The notes: a model not told the origin generated them from the letters alone. A stretch of 64,000 nt of DNA from Promineifilum sp. (GCA_020634335.1 JACKBY010000004.1:124001-188000); one strand, 5' to 3'; counted from the stretch's first letter, positions 52,144 to 61,137 are shown. Numbers and translations: made by a program.

Positions 52144-53286
52144 ATGTCGCGCTCGGCCCTCATGTGGGCAGTCATTCTGGCCGTCTTGTTCCTGCCGGCC
52201 TGCCGCCAAGGCAACGGGACGACCGAAAGCACATCCTCGGCCGCCATGCACCGCGCCAACCCACAGCGTACCGGCGTCTATTTGACCGCCGGGCCGACGG
52301 CGTTTGAGACGGTCAAATGGCAGTTTGAGGCCCAGGATTGGGTTTTTGGCGCGCCGGCCATCGTCGGCGACCGGGTCTTTTTCACCAGTTATGACGGCAA
52401 TATCTACGCCGCCGACCTGCAAACGGGCGTCGAGCAATGGCGAGTGGCGACCGGCGATACGATCATCGCGTCGCCGGCGGTTAGCGAGGGGCTTGTTTAC
52501 GTCGGCAATATGAGCGGCGTGATTCTCGCCCTGGACGTGGCTACCGGCGAAGAGCGTTGGCGCGCGGAAACGGGCGGCGGCTTTTCGGGGTCGCCGGCCG
52601 TGGTCGATGGCGTCGTCTACTTTGGCAACGAAAACGGCTTGCTCGTCGCCCTGGATGCTACCACCGGCCAGGAACAGTGGCGTTTCCAGATACCCGACAC
52701 CGTCATCGCGTTCTCGCCGGCCGTGGCGGAGGGAATGGTCTACGTCCCGGTATCTGACGGCATCCTCTATGCCCTCGACGCCACAACGGGCGAAGAATCC
52801 TGGAACTTCGATCCCAACTCCCCAAGCAACATCTACAGTCCCACGGCCGACGCCGTTTTTCACAATGGCCTGATCTATTTCATGACCAGCGACGTCAATC
52901 AGTTGGGCATGCTGTTCGCCATCGATGCCGCCACACATGAAGCGCTCTGGCAATACGAGTCGGAGACGGAAAATTTTTCGGCGCCCGCCATCAGCGACGA
53001 CATACTCGTCTGGGGTACCCTTAAAGGCACGCTGGTAGGCGTGTCGGAAGAAACCGGCGAATTGCTGTGGACATTCCCGACAGAGGACATCAACTTTTCC
53101 GCGCCGGCCATCGCCGGAGATACGGTTTACTTCGGCAGCCTGGACAAAAACCTGTACGCCATTGACTATCGCAGCGGCCGGCAGCGTTGGCAATTCCGCG
53201 CCGCGTCCGGTGTATCATCGCCGGCCATCGATGACAACGTCGTTTACGTAGGGACAGTAGACGGCACATTCTACGCCCTGCAATAA
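52144..53286 (+). CDS. PQQ-repeat beta-propeller lipoprotein
   Basis: From ATG 52144 the product has 380 residues with a compact lipoprotein signal ending in VLFLPAC; ATG 52105 would add 13. About eight repeats of the type YAADLQTGVEQWRVATGD, VLALDVATGEERWRAETGG and YALDATTGEESWNF form a PQQ-like (BamB/quinoprotein-type) propeller. None of the residues of PQQ dehydrogenases that bind the cofactor and Ca2+ is evident, so it is probably a binding or assembly scaffold rather than a dehydrogenase. Located outside the membrane. Confidence 0.9.
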   Translation: MSRSALMWAVILAVLFLPACRQGNGTTESTSSAAMHRANPQRTGVYLTAGPTAFETVKWQFEAQDWVFGAPAIVGDRVFFTSYDGNIYAADLQTGVEQWRVATGDTIIASPAVSEGLVYVGNMSGVILALDVATGEERWRAETGGGFSGSPAVVDGVVYFGNENGLLVALDATTGQEQWRFQIPDTVIAFSPAVAEGMVYVPVSDGILYALDATTGEESWNFDPNSPSNIYSPTADAVFHNGLIYFMTSDVNQLGMLFAIDAATHEALWQYESETENFSAPAISDDILVWGTLKGTLVGVSEETGELLWTFPTEDINFSAPAIAGDTVYFGSLDKNLYAIDYRSGRQRWQFRAASGVSSPAIDDNVVYVGTVDGTFYALQ

Positions 53287-53314
53287 ATCAGTTAGGACCA
53301 CTTGAGGAACACAT

Positions 53315-53500
53315 ATGAACAACAATCACGATACCGAACCGGAAGTACTGGCCGAGACCGAAGAATCCGGCTTTGCCGTATGGCGCAGCATGGAAGAAGA
53401 CGGCTATATCTATCACGTTGAGATGGGCGGCATCACCATCCATCTGTCCCCGGAAGAGTGGGAGGAGTTTGCCATCCTGATTCGCGACGCTTCAGGTTAA
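53315..53500 (+). CDS. Small acidic protein of unknown function
   Basis: This 61-residue protein, rich in Glu, contains the phrase VEMGGITIHLSPEEWEEFAILI. GAGGAAC lies near the ATG. The Leu-Ser-Pro-Glu-Glu-Trp-Glu-Glu-Phe pattern occurs in a number of small conserved bacterial proteins. It sits between the PQQ-repeat and radC genes with short gaps on both sides. Confidence 0.65.
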   Translation: MNNNHDTEPEVLAETEESGFAVWRSMEEDGYIYHVEMGGITIHLSPEEWEEFAILIRDASG

Positions 53501-53543
53501 TGACCTGACCCTTCACCTCGGCCCTGATCAATCCAAAAACAGA

Positions 53544-54260
53544 ATGGAAACAGAGCGAGAACCCGTCCGCTACGTCCCCATGATAAGGGACATGGCTGAG
53601 CACGATCGGCCGCGTGAGCGACTGATCAAGGTTGGGGCCGAGGTACTTTCCACAGCCGAGCTGCTGGCTATCGTCCTGCGCAACGGCACCACGGGCGAGA
53701 GCGTGTTGCGCATGGCCGAGCGACTGCTCATCCAGTTCGACAATCTGCCGGGCTTGTCACGGGCGACGATCACTGAGCTGACGCACGCCCGGGGCGTGGG
53801 CGAGGCCAAGGCGGCCGAGATCAAGGCCGCGCTGGAGATAGGCCGCCGTCTGGTAGCCAGCGCCCCGGAAGAGCGGCCGCGGGTCTCAACCCCCGACGAT
53901 GCCTTCCACCTGCTCAAATCCGAGATGATGTTCCTGGAGCAGGAACATTTGCGGCTCATCCTGCTCGATACGCGCAATCGCGTCTTGCGCACGCCGACGA
54001 TCTACGTCGGCAGCCTCAATACGTCGGTCATCAGAGTGGGCGAGTTGTTTCGTGCCGCCATTCGCGAGAATGCGGCGGCGTTCATCATCGCCCACAATCA
54101 TCCTTCGGGCGACCCCTCTCCTTCTCCGGAGGATATCAATGTCACCCGGCAAATCGTGCAGGCGGGCAAGCTGCTCGATGTGGACGTGCTCGATCACATC
54201 GTCATCGGCCGCAATCGATTTGTATCGCTAAAGCAACGCGGCCTGGGTTTTGATCGGTGA
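53544..54260 (+). CDS. radC: RadC-family (JAB1/MPN+) protein
   Basis: The 238-residue protein has an N-terminal helix-hairpin-helix region (RPRERLIKVGAEVLSTAELLAIVL, GVGEAKAAEIKAALEIGRR, read in pieces) and a C-terminal JAB metallo-domain with AFIIAHNHPSGDPSPS, then D in VDVLDHIVIG. This is the usual RadC architecture. The name comes from an old repair phenotype; the real biochemical role is unresolved. Gene lies downstream of the small acidic protein. Confidence 0.95.
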   Translation: METEREPVRYVPMIRDMAEHDRPRERLIKVGAEVLSTAELLAIVLRNGTTGESVLRMAERLLIQFDNLPGLSRATITELTHARGVGEAKAAEIKAALEIGRRLVASAPEERPRVSTPDDAFHLLKSEMMFLEQEHLRLILLDTRNRVLRTPTIYVGSLNTSVIRVGELFRAAIRENAAAFIIAHNHPSGDPSPSPEDINVTRQIVQAGKLLDVDVLDHIVIGRNRFVSLKQRGLGFDR

Positions 54261-54291
54261 AAGCGTCGCCTGTTGGCCGGAGGCCAGAGCC

Positions 54292-55563
54292 TCACTCCAC
54301 GATCAGGGCCACATCCGATACTTCGGTGGTGAAGCTGTGCCCCGACCCAACAAGCGTGACGCTCTCGACGTAGCGTGGCGGCAAAGCCCCCTGAATCGCT
54401 AATTCCTGGATCAAATCGACGTCGTAAAAGTAAAGCTGTCCCAGCGGCACGCGGTCATGTGGTCTCTGGACCACGGCGCAGGAGATGCACGCGCCGGGGG
54501 TCAGATTGTCGTCGATCGTGCCGTTGGCGAAAAAGCCGTGCTGCCACACCCGACTAATGCCGCTATCATCAACATAGTTAACGATGATAAACAAGGGACA
54601 TTCCGAGCCTTGCACCCCACACACTCCCAGGCTTTGGTCGACGACGCGCAACGTGGCCGACAGTCGCAAGAACTCATAATCGGACACGTCCTGGTTCACC
54701 GACTGCGTCAGCCTGACGTCCGCGTGCCCTACCCCTTGGCGCGTAAGCCGCAAGACAGGATCGCCGCCGTTGGGTTGTACTGTCGTCTCACCCTTGGGCT
54801 GATCCGGCAGCTCCACTTGCCAGGAAAACAGAGCCCAGTTGTCTAACCCTTCGCTAAAATCGCCGTTACGGATGAGGTCTCGCGCCGGGTCAAACGGGCC
54901 AACGGGCGCGGAGTCGGGCGAGATCTCCATCCGCTGGCCGGGTTCGAGCACCAGCGTCTGGCCCTGAGAGGAGACAGTGGCGTGACCATCGCTAACCACT
55001 GTTACCTGGGTCACGTCATTACTGACTTCCAGCGTATAGCGGCCGGATTCGATCACATCTATCCGCCCCCCTTGGGGAGTGGTCAGGGCTAGTTCAAGCG
55101 GCCGCGAGCCAAAGCGCGGCACATCGAGCCGCACGCGACCGGCTTGCAGATCCACCAGGACACGAAATGAACGGTTGCTTACTCCAAAGCGCGGCGCGGC
55201 GGCCTGATCGAGCTGAAGAGTGGAATTGCCGGCAACCTGCATCGTCACCAGCGTTTGTTGGCCTTCCGGTGTCATCACCGTCATCAACGCCGACGCTGTC
55301 GTATCTGTCCAAATCGAGGTTTGGGGCCCAACCGGTTGGGCGGGTTCCCCGGCCAGGACGGCCCGGCGGGGGCCGTTTTGGCCCTCGATACCGACTGTAC
55401 CCTGGTTGGCCTGCACAACGACGTCCAGGGCCTGCGTGGCGTTTTGCAACAAAGCGCTGACGCCAATCGGCACAGTGACGGTCAGGAGCATACAGGTGAA
55501 AAAGCTGGCTGAGAGGATGATCCAGGCCAGCCGTTGACGGCTAAACCGGTGCGTATCGGTCAT
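54292..55563 (-). CDS. Membrane-anchored FecR-domain protein with C-terminal carbohydrate-binding-like domain
   Basis: This 423-residue protein starts at ATG 55563 in an ATGA overlap with the acylphosphatase stop. One membrane helix (about 12-35) is followed by an outside region. Residues about 120-235 have FecR-type repeats: LVDLQAGRVRLDVP, TPQGGRIDVIESGRYTLEV and ATVSSQGQTLVLEPGQRMEI. Residues about 245-420 begin DLIRNGDFSEGLDNWALFSWQVE, the pattern of CBM4/9-like jelly rolls. No sigma-factor gene is nearby, so it is not a classical FecIR system. Probably a sensor or structural protein. Confidence 0.8.
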   Translation of the reverse strand: MTDTHRFSRQRLAWIILSASFFTCMLLTVTVPIGVSALLQNATQALDVVVQANQGTVGIEGQNGPRRAVLAGEPAQPVGPQTSIWTDTTASALMTVMTPEGQQTLVTMQVAGNSTLQLDQAAAPRFGVSNRSFRVLVDLQAGRVRLDVPRFGSRPLELALTTPQGGRIDVIESGRYTLEVSNDVTQVTVVSDGHATVSSQGQTLVLEPGQRMEISPDSAPVGPFDPARDLIRNGDFSEGLDNWALFSWQVELPDQPKGETTVQPNGGDPVLRLTRQGVGHADVRLTQSVNQDVSDYEFLRLSATLRVVDQSLGVCGVQGSECPLFIIVNYVDDSGISRVWQHGFFANGTIDDNLTPGACISCAVVQRPHDRVPLGQLYFYDVDLIQELAIQGALPPRYVESVTLVGSGHSFTTEVSDVALIVE

Positions 55564-55853
55564 AGATAGCGGACTCGAAAATCGATGAATTCTCCGGTGC
55601 CGGCCGACCAATCAACGGTGACTCTCTCTACCTGGGCCGCCGGGGGGCCTTGGTGAAGAAGATCGAGCAAGCCGCGCAATACGGATTCTTCTCCCTCAGC
55701 AACCACGCGCACGGTGCCATCCATCAGATTAGCCACCCACCCCACAACATTCAATCGCTGTGCTTCCCGAAGTGTGAACTGACGAAAAAACACGCCCTGC
55801 ACCAAGCCATGAACCGTGGCTTCCACTCGAATCATCATGCTGGGTGAAGACAT
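55560..55853 (-). CDS. acyP: Acylphosphatase
   Basis: AcyP hydrolyses acyl phosphates such as carbamoyl phosphate and 1,3-bisphosphoglycerate. The 97-residue protein has the substrate-binding loop VHGLVQGVFFR and the catalytic Asn in GWVANLMDGTVRV. ATG 55853 was chosen because TATAAT lies six bases before it, as for hutH. The stop overlaps the FecR-type gene by four bases. Confidence 0.93.
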   Translation of the reverse strand: MSSPSMMIRVEATVHGLVQGVFFRQFTLREAQRLNVVGWVANLMDGTVRVVAEGEESVLRGLLDLLHQGPPAAQVERVTVDWSAGTGEFIDFRVRYL

Positions 55854-55859
55854 GAGCAA

Positions 55860-55865
55860 ATTATA
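55860..55865 (-). promoter_or_regulatory. -10 element for leaderless acyP transcript
   Basis: Minus-strand TATAAT is followed by TTGCTC and then ATG 55853, so transcription would start at or next to the start codon. Confidence 0.55.
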
Positions 55866-55932
55866 CCGCAGTCACGTCGTTGGGCTATTGAGCGGCGGCC
55901 CCCAGTGGGCAAATGGTAGAGCAAGCAGTGAA

Positions 55933-56991
55933 TTACAGGGATGTCTCAGCCGCCAGCTCGCGGAGGATTTGCCCGCCAAGGCTCGGCCCACGATAGATCA
56001 GACTGGTATAGAGTTGGACGATGGCCGCTCCGGCCGCCAGCTTCTCGCGCACATCGGCCGCCGAACCGACCCCGCCCACGCCGATGATGGGTAGCGCCCC
56101 GCCCGTTTGTCGGTGAACGTGGGCGATGAGTTGGGTCGAGCGCCGGCGCACCGGACGCCCGCTCAACCCCCCGGCTTCCCCTTGTTTCGAATCCGTCAGC
56201 CCGGCCCGCGACAAGGTCGTGTTGGCGATGATGAGCCCATCAATGCCAACCGCCGTTAATGTTGCCAGGATTCCATCCAGCTCGTCGTTCTCCAGGTCAG
56301 GGGCGATTTTCACCCACAAGGGTTTGGGCGGCTCATTTACGGCAGCCGACAGGCTGCGGTTCTCGTCCATCACGAGGCGCAAAAGGTGCTCCAGATAGCG
56401 ACCGCCCTGTAGTTCGCGCAGGCCCGGCGTATTGGGCGAACTGATGTTGACGGCCAGATAATCGGCATAAGGATAGACGGCGCGCATCACTGCCACGTAA
56501 TCGGCCGCAGCGTCTTCCAGAGAAGTGTCTTTCTGCTTGCCAAGACTGACGCCGACCACGTAGTCACGCTCAGCCGGCAGGGCTCCCAGCCGCGAGACAG
56601 CCACCGCCACACCCTCGTTCGGAAAGCCCATCCGATTGATAATGGCCTCATCCGCAGGCAAGCGGAAAATGCGCGGTTGTGGATTTCCGGGTTGCCCGCG
56701 CGGTGTCAACGTGCCGACCTCAACGTGACCGAACCCCAGCATTGCCAGCCCGGCAACGACCCGCGCATCCTTGTCGAAGCCGGCAGCGATGCCGAGAGGA
56801 TTGGGAAAACGCAGGCGGCCGATCTGTACCGGACTTGGCGGTACCTGACCCGCGATACGCCTCAGAGCCGCTCGGCCGACCGGGTTCGACTGAGCCAAAG
56901 CCAGAGCAGTTAACGTGCGCAGGTGAGCAGCCTCGGGGTCCATACGCCTGAGAAAGGGCCACAAAAACCGTTCGTATTTCGTATCAGCCAT
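55933..56991 (-). CDS. pyrD: Dihydroorotate dehydrogenase, class 2
   Basis: This 352-residue FMN enzyme oxidises dihydroorotate to orotate with quinone as acceptor. Class 2 features are the N-terminal helical extension (about 1-40) that binds membranes, LGIAAGFDKDARVV, RMGFPNEG and the Ser-containing NISSPNTPGLRELQ, plus IGVGGVGSAADV near the C-terminus. Its start overlaps the end of glpD by eight bases, so pyrimidine synthesis is coupled here to glycerol-phosphate oxidation. Both donate electrons to quinone. Confidence 0.95.
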   Translation of the reverse strand: MADTKYERFLWPFLRRMDPEAAHLRTLTALALAQSNPVGRAALRRIAGQVPPSPVQIGRLRFPNPLGIAAGFDKDARVVAGLAMLGFGHVEVGTLTPRGQPGNPQPRIFRLPADEAIINRMGFPNEGVAVAVSRLGALPAERDYVVGVSLGKQKDTSLEDAAADYVAVMRAVYPYADYLAVNISSPNTPGLRELQGGRYLEHLLRLVMDENRSLSAAVNEPPKPLWVKIAPDLENDELDGILATLTAVGIDGLIIANTTLSRAGLTDSKQGEAGGLSGRPVRRRSTQLIAHVHRQTGGALPIIGVGGVGSAADVREKLAAGAAIVQLYTSLIYRGPSLGGQILRELAAETSL

Positions 56992-58798
56992 GCTCGACCA
57001 TCACTCTCCGGCGCCACCGCACCCACAACCATAAAGCCCCCAGGGCCACAACCAGGAAACCCAGGCCGGCGCGGCGTTCAATTGATCGGCGACGTTGCCG
57101 GCGAACGGCCGTTGCGGCGGCCTGCGCGGCACGTGACTGGATCAACAAGCCCCGCCAATCGGGGATCGTCTCGTCCGGCAGGCTGTAGGCGGCATCGATC
57201 AGCTTTTGATAAGCGCTCGCTTCCGCTTCCCAACGAGTATCATCCCAGCCCAGTTCAGGCTGGACAATACGGCGAATGCGCCGCAGGTGATGGACGCCTC
57301 CCTTGGGTGCCAACAACCCGACCCGGACCCGCCGCAGCAGCAAATCGTCGAGATGAACCACCGCTTCGGCCCGCGCCGCCCATCGCAACTCGGCCCAAAG
57401 CGCCACCGTGCCCGCTATCGACTCCATTTCTCCCGGCTGCGCGGCGGCTACCAGGGCGGCTGCATCCGCCCCATAGCGACCAAGCAACCGTTGGCGCACG
57501 ACCCCCGGCAGCGGCTCCAGTATCGCCCCGCCGTCATCCAGCGGCCTCAAAATCGGTGCGCCTTCGTGCAGCCGGGCCAGGCGAGACTTTCCCGCTTCCG
57601 TACCCTGGTCGTCGAGACGGACACAAACGGCTTCCAGTGCCTGCCGGGCCACTTGCCGAAAGGTCGTCAACTTCCCGCCGGTGACGGTCAATAAGCCGCT
57701 TTCCGACCAGATAACGTGATCGCGCGATTCGTCCGATGGGTCATCCTTGCCGCTGCCAATGACCGGACGAATCCCGGCGAAAGTCGCCAACACGTCCTCA
57801 TGAGTCAAATTGAGCGCCGGAAAGTGTCCGGCCACGGCGGCCAGGAGATAAGCGACTTCATCGGCGGTGATGGAGGGGTCATTGTCCAGCGGCGGCGGGC
57901 AGTCGACATCGGTGGTACCGACGAGGGTCACGCCCTCCCACGGAAAGGCGAATACCGGCCGGCCGTCAACGGGATGCATAAAGCTGACCGCCTGAGCCAG
58001 GGGAAAACGCCAGGCGGGGAAGATGAGGTGGCTGCCGCGCAACGGCCGAATGCGCTCCTCGCCTCCAACCTGCTTGCGCAGCGTGTCCGCCCAGGCCCCC
58101 GTCGCGTTGATAATAACCCGCGCGGTCACGTCAACGGTTGAACCATCGGGAACGTTCCGCAGGCGAACGCCGGTCGGCTCGTCTGTTCCATCGAACAGCA
58201 ACCGCTCGGCGCGCACGTAGTTGATAGCAACACCACCTTCATCGGCCGCCTCACGCATCACGCGCAACACCAGGCGCGCATCATCGGTCTGGGCATCCTG
58301 ATACTGAAAGCCCCCGCGCAGGCCGGTCGGCGCGATGTAGGGGGCCATCATCTGGAAATCCTGGGGGCTATAGTAGCGATGGCTCCATTGCTGGGCCATC
58401 AGATCGTAAACTGTCAGGCCCGCGCCATAAATGAGACGGCCCCCTCCTGCCCCATCGTTCTCATATTGAGCCAGGAGAAAACCAAGCGGATCGATCAATC
58501 CTGAGCCTTCGGCCAGCAGTTGTTCCCGCCCCTGAACCGAAGCGTGCGTAAGGGCAACCTGGCCCGTCTTCAAATAGCGCAGGCCGCCGTGAACCAATTT
58601 GGAGGAACGGCTGGACGTGCCCCAGGCGAAGTCGCTTTGCTCCACCAGGAGCGTGCGCAGGTTCAGTCGCGCGGCCTCGCGCAGGATACCCGCGCCGGTG
58701 ATGCCGCCGCCCACAATGACGAGATCCCACGCCCCATTCGACAAGGTACTCCAAATTTCCCGACGATAGGCCGCATTCCAGACAGGTCGCGCGGTCAT
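56984..58798 (-). CDS. glpD: Glycerol-3-phosphate dehydrogenase, FAD-dependent
   Basis: GlpD oxidises sn-glycerol 3-phosphate to dihydroxyacetone phosphate. The 604-residue protein has the FAD-binding VIVGGGITGAGILREAA, SSRSSKLVHGGLRYL and GTTDVDC substrate loop, and a C-terminal domain, then an added membrane helix (GLGFLVVALGALWLWVRWRRR) unusual for GlpD. ATG 58798 lies in an ATGA overlap with the upstream gene. DHAP made here is the substrate precursor of the enzyme encoded just upstream. Confidence 0.95.
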   Translation of the reverse strand: MTARPVWNAAYRREIWSTLSNGAWDLVIVGGGITGAGILREAARLNLRTLLVEQSDFAWGTSSRSSKLVHGGLRYLKTGQVALTHASVQGREQLLAEGSGLIDPLGFLLAQYENDGAGGGRLIYGAGLTVYDLMAQQWSHRYYSPQDFQMMAPYIAPTGLRGGFQYQDAQTDDARLVLRVMREAADEGGVAINYVRAERLLFDGTDEPTGVRLRNVPDGSTVDVTARVIINATGAWADTLRKQVGGEERIRPLRGSHLIFPAWRFPLAQAVSFMHPVDGRPVFAFPWEGVTLVGTTDVDCPPPLDNDPSITADEVAYLLAAVAGHFPALNLTHEDVLATFAGIRPVIGSGKDDPSDESRDHVIWSESGLLTVTGGKLTTFRQVARQALEAVCVRLDDQGTEAGKSRLARLHEGAPILRPLDDGGAILEPLPGVVRQRLLGRYGADAAALVAAAQPGEMESIAGTVALWAELRWAARAEAVVHLDDLLLRRVRVGLLAPKGGVHHLRRIRRIVQPELGWDDTRWEAEASAYQKLIDAAYSLPDETIPDWRGLLIQSRAAQAAATAVRRQRRRSIERRAGLGFLVVALGALWLWVRWRRRVMVEHG

Positions 58799-60420
58799 CG
58801 ATTGCCTCCTACTGACCAATGGTCGTTCAACAACACATCGGGGTTCATACGACCGTCCGGATCAAAGATGGTCGTCACTCCGGCCAGAGCGGCCATTCCC
58901 AACGCGCCTTTTTCCGCTTCCAGATAGGGCGCATGGTCGCGCCCCACGCCGTGCTGGTGGCTGATCGTCCCGCCCTCGCGCACGATAGTGCGACTGGCCG
59001 CTCCTTTCAGGGCCTCCCAACGGCGCAAGGTCCCGTCCGGGTCGGTGGAAATCCGAAACAGATATGTCGTATAAATGCTGGCCCCCTGTGGATACACGTG
59101 GGACAAATGGGTGAACACGTGAATTCTCTCGCCGTTGGGCACAGCCGAATACAAGGCAGCTTCGATCTGGTCGACCATGCGCGGCACTCGGTCCCAGGTC
59201 GTGGCCGTCTCCAGCGTATCAACCGCGTAGCCCAGATCCCACAAAGTGTTGCGCAAATAGGGCGTCCGGAACCGTCCTTCCATCCACTGCTCGCCGAAAC
59301 GACGGCCGGCGTTCACGCCGCCGTGCTCCCTGGCAGTGTCGATTGTAGCATGCCGTGCATCGCGTACAGCCGCCGATGGGCCGGTGAAACCACACAATAA
59401 CATACACTTGTCGTCGCCCACACCGCGAACACCCAGCATCGTCTCCAGCAAACCGATAAGCCGTTCATGACCGGCCAGGGCCAACGTCGTCCGCGTCTCC
59501 ATCGGTGTGCTGAGACGCAGGAGGGATAAAGGCAGTCGCGCCTGAACGATGCGGCGCACGGCGGTCGTGGCGTCAACAAAGTCGGGGAAAAATATCGCCT
59601 GAAACTCCTCATGCTCCGGCAAGGGAGTTATGCGAACCGTCGCGTCGGTCAGGATACCTAACCGGCCCTCGGAGCCGAGCACGAGTTGCCGTAGATCAGG
59701 CCCCGCGGCCGAAGCCGGGAAGGGCGGCAGGCGCATCTCCCCGGCCGGGGCCAGGAGCGTGCCCCCGGCGAAGAGACTCTCGATCCGGCCATAACCAAGC
59801 GATTGCTGGCCGCTGGATCGCGTCGCCACCCAACCGCCCAGCGTGGAAAATTCGAAAGACTGTGGAAAATGGCCCAGCGTGAACCCCCGGGCGCGCAGGT
59901 GAGCCTCCAGTTCGGGGCCGGCCACACCCGCCCCAAACGTCGCCAGCAAGCTGATTGAATCCAGTTGGGCCAGTTGGTTCATCCGGCGCATGTTGATCGT
60001 CAACACGGGGCGGTCGCCCGGTTCGGGAGTGATATGGCCGACGACGCTCGTGCCACCCCCATAGGGGATGACGCGCGCGTCGATCTCCTCGGCGTACTCC
60101 AACAAGTAGGCAACGTCGGATTTCGTGAGGGGAAAAGCCACGCCGTCTGGAAAAGCGGGGATGCAGCCACTACGCAACGCTACCCAATCGGCCAAGCTCT
60201 GGCCGCGAGCGTGGAGCAAGCGCGGCCACTCTTCGATGCTGATCAATTCCTGGCCCGGCAGCCCGCTGAGTCGCGTGGGGGGAATAGTAGCCAATACGTC
60301 GGCCGCGGATACATCGCGTGGCGCGGTGGCCTCGCCCACAGCCTCCCGCAGAAAGGCCAACGCGCGCGCGCCGAGTGGATACTGTACCGTGTCATCACCC
60401 CAACCATTCCAACGCCGCAT
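58795..60420 (-). CDS. Alkyldihydroxyacetonephosphate-synthase-like FAD oxidase
   Basis: This 541-residue FAD_binding_4 protein resembles alkyl-DHAP synthase (AGPS), which makes the ether bond of ether lipids. Seen are RVIPYGGGTSVVGHI, EFSTLGGWVATRSSGQQSLGYG, SHVYPQGASIYTTYLF with the conserved Tyr, and the His motif GGTISHQHGVGRDH with His488-Gln489-His490, where eukaryotic AGPS has three His. The partner acyl-DHAP acyltransferase and reductase genes are not seen in this window. Ether-lipid synthesis, or a related hydroxy-acid oxidase, are the alternatives. It is the first structural gene after the FadR-like regulator (3-base gap). Confidence 0.83.
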   Translation of the reverse strand: MRRWNGWGDDTVQYPLGARALAFLREAVGEATAPRDVSAADVLATIPPTRLSGLPGQELISIEEWPRLLHARGQSLADWVALRSGCIPAFPDGVAFPLTKSDVAYLLEYAEEIDARVIPYGGGTSVVGHITPEPGDRPVLTINMRRMNQLAQLDSISLLATFGAGVAGPELEAHLRARGFTLGHFPQSFEFSTLGGWVATRSSGQQSLGYGRIESLFAGGTLLAPAGEMRLPPFPASAAGPDLRQLVLGSEGRLGILTDATVRITPLPEHEEFQAIFFPDFVDATTAVRRIVQARLPLSLLRLSTPMETRTTLALAGHERLIGLLETMLGVRGVGDDKCMLLCGFTGPSAAVRDARHATIDTAREHGGVNAGRRFGEQWMEGRFRTPYLRNTLWDLGYAVDTLETATTWDRVPRMVDQIEAALYSAVPNGERIHVFTHLSHVYPQGASIYTTYLFRISTDPDGTLRRWEALKGAASRTIVREGGTISHQHGVGRDHAPYLEAEKGALGMAALAGVTTIFDPDGRMNPDVLLNDHWSVGGNR

Positions 60421-60423
60421 GGC

Positions 60424-61137
60424 CTACTCTCCTTCGCTATCTTCGCGTGTGATGCTCGTTTGCCAGACTTCGATGCTGGTACTCATTACCTGCCGGCAAA
60501 GCGCCTCGGCCGCCTGCGGCTCTCGCTGCCCGGCCAGGAGCTTCAAGCTGCTATAGAAGTCGGCCGATAACGTCCGCGCGCCCCGCTTTTCAAAATAGCC
60601 GCGGGCGATATCTTCGTAAAACCCCTGGAACCCATTCAGGATCAGGGTATATATCGGATTGCCGGACAGAATCGTCAATTGCCGGTGGAGTAGCCAGTCA
60701 AAGCGGGCAAAAGCCGCCGGATCGTCGTCCCCAGCCGGAGCCGCCTCCAGAAGGGCGACGACCACATCAGCAGCACGGCGCACAGCCAGGCCCGTATAGG
60801 CTGGGGCCAGATTGCGTCGTACCTCCAGCAACTGCTCGATGAAATCGGGGGACAGATGCGCCTGGTGTTCGACCAGCTTGCCTAATACGTTCAGCCCACC
60901 TTCCACCCAATAATCGTTGACAACGGTCGGCTTGCCGTGGGCAATGGTAAGCCAGCCGTCGCGCGCCAGCCGTTGAATGGCTTCGCGCAACGTCGGCCGC
61001 GTAACGCCCAGTTGGGTGGCCAACGTTCGCTCGGCCGGCAGCGTTGATCCCGGCGGCAAGTCACCGTCCAAGATGGCCGTAACCAGCCATTGCTCGGCAC
61101 GTTCATTGGGGCGGACGGGGATGATTCTCGAATTCAC
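60424..61137 (-). CDS. fadR: FadR-type acyl-CoA-responsive regulator
   Basis: Length is 237 residues from GTG 61137, close to E. coli FadR (239). The winged helix reads PPGSTLPAERTLATQLGVTR...LARDGWLTIAHGKPT, nearly identical in style to FadR, with Arg37, Thr46, Arg47 and His67 matching FadR contacts Arg35, Thr44, Arg45 and His65. The C-terminal half also follows FadR (GGLNVLGKLVEHQ, SGNPIYTLILNGFQGFYEDIARGYF), not the generic FCD type. Ser and Trp of the acyl-CoA site are kept, but the Tyr215 and Gly216 equivalents are Val and Met. A TTG at 61203 overlaps the promoter and is rejected as start. Probably autoregulates and controls the flavoenzyme operon. Confidence 0.87.
   Translation of the reverse strand: MNSRIIPVRPNERAEQWLVTAILDGDLPPGSTLPAERTLATQLGVTRPTLREAIQRLARDGWLTIAHGKPTVVNDYWVEGGLNVLGKLVEHQAHLSPDFIEQLLEVRRNLAPAYTGLAVRRAADVVVALLEAAPAGDDDPAAFARFDWLLHRQLTILSGNPIYTLILNGFQGFYEDIARGYFEKRGARTLSADFYSSLKLLAGQREPQAAEALCRQVMSTSIEVWQTSITREDSEGE

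Noticed and set aside
54274..54286. TGGCC-GGA-GGCCA hairpin between radC and the FecR-type gene as a terminator
   Set aside because: The stem has only five pairs and there is no T tract on either strand.
59169..59190. TGGTCGACCA-like sequences inside the AGPS-like gene, and a similar TTGGTCGACCTGG near 50404
   Set aside because: They lack the central base of the FadR operator spacing (TGGTCNGACCA) and lie inside coding sequence.
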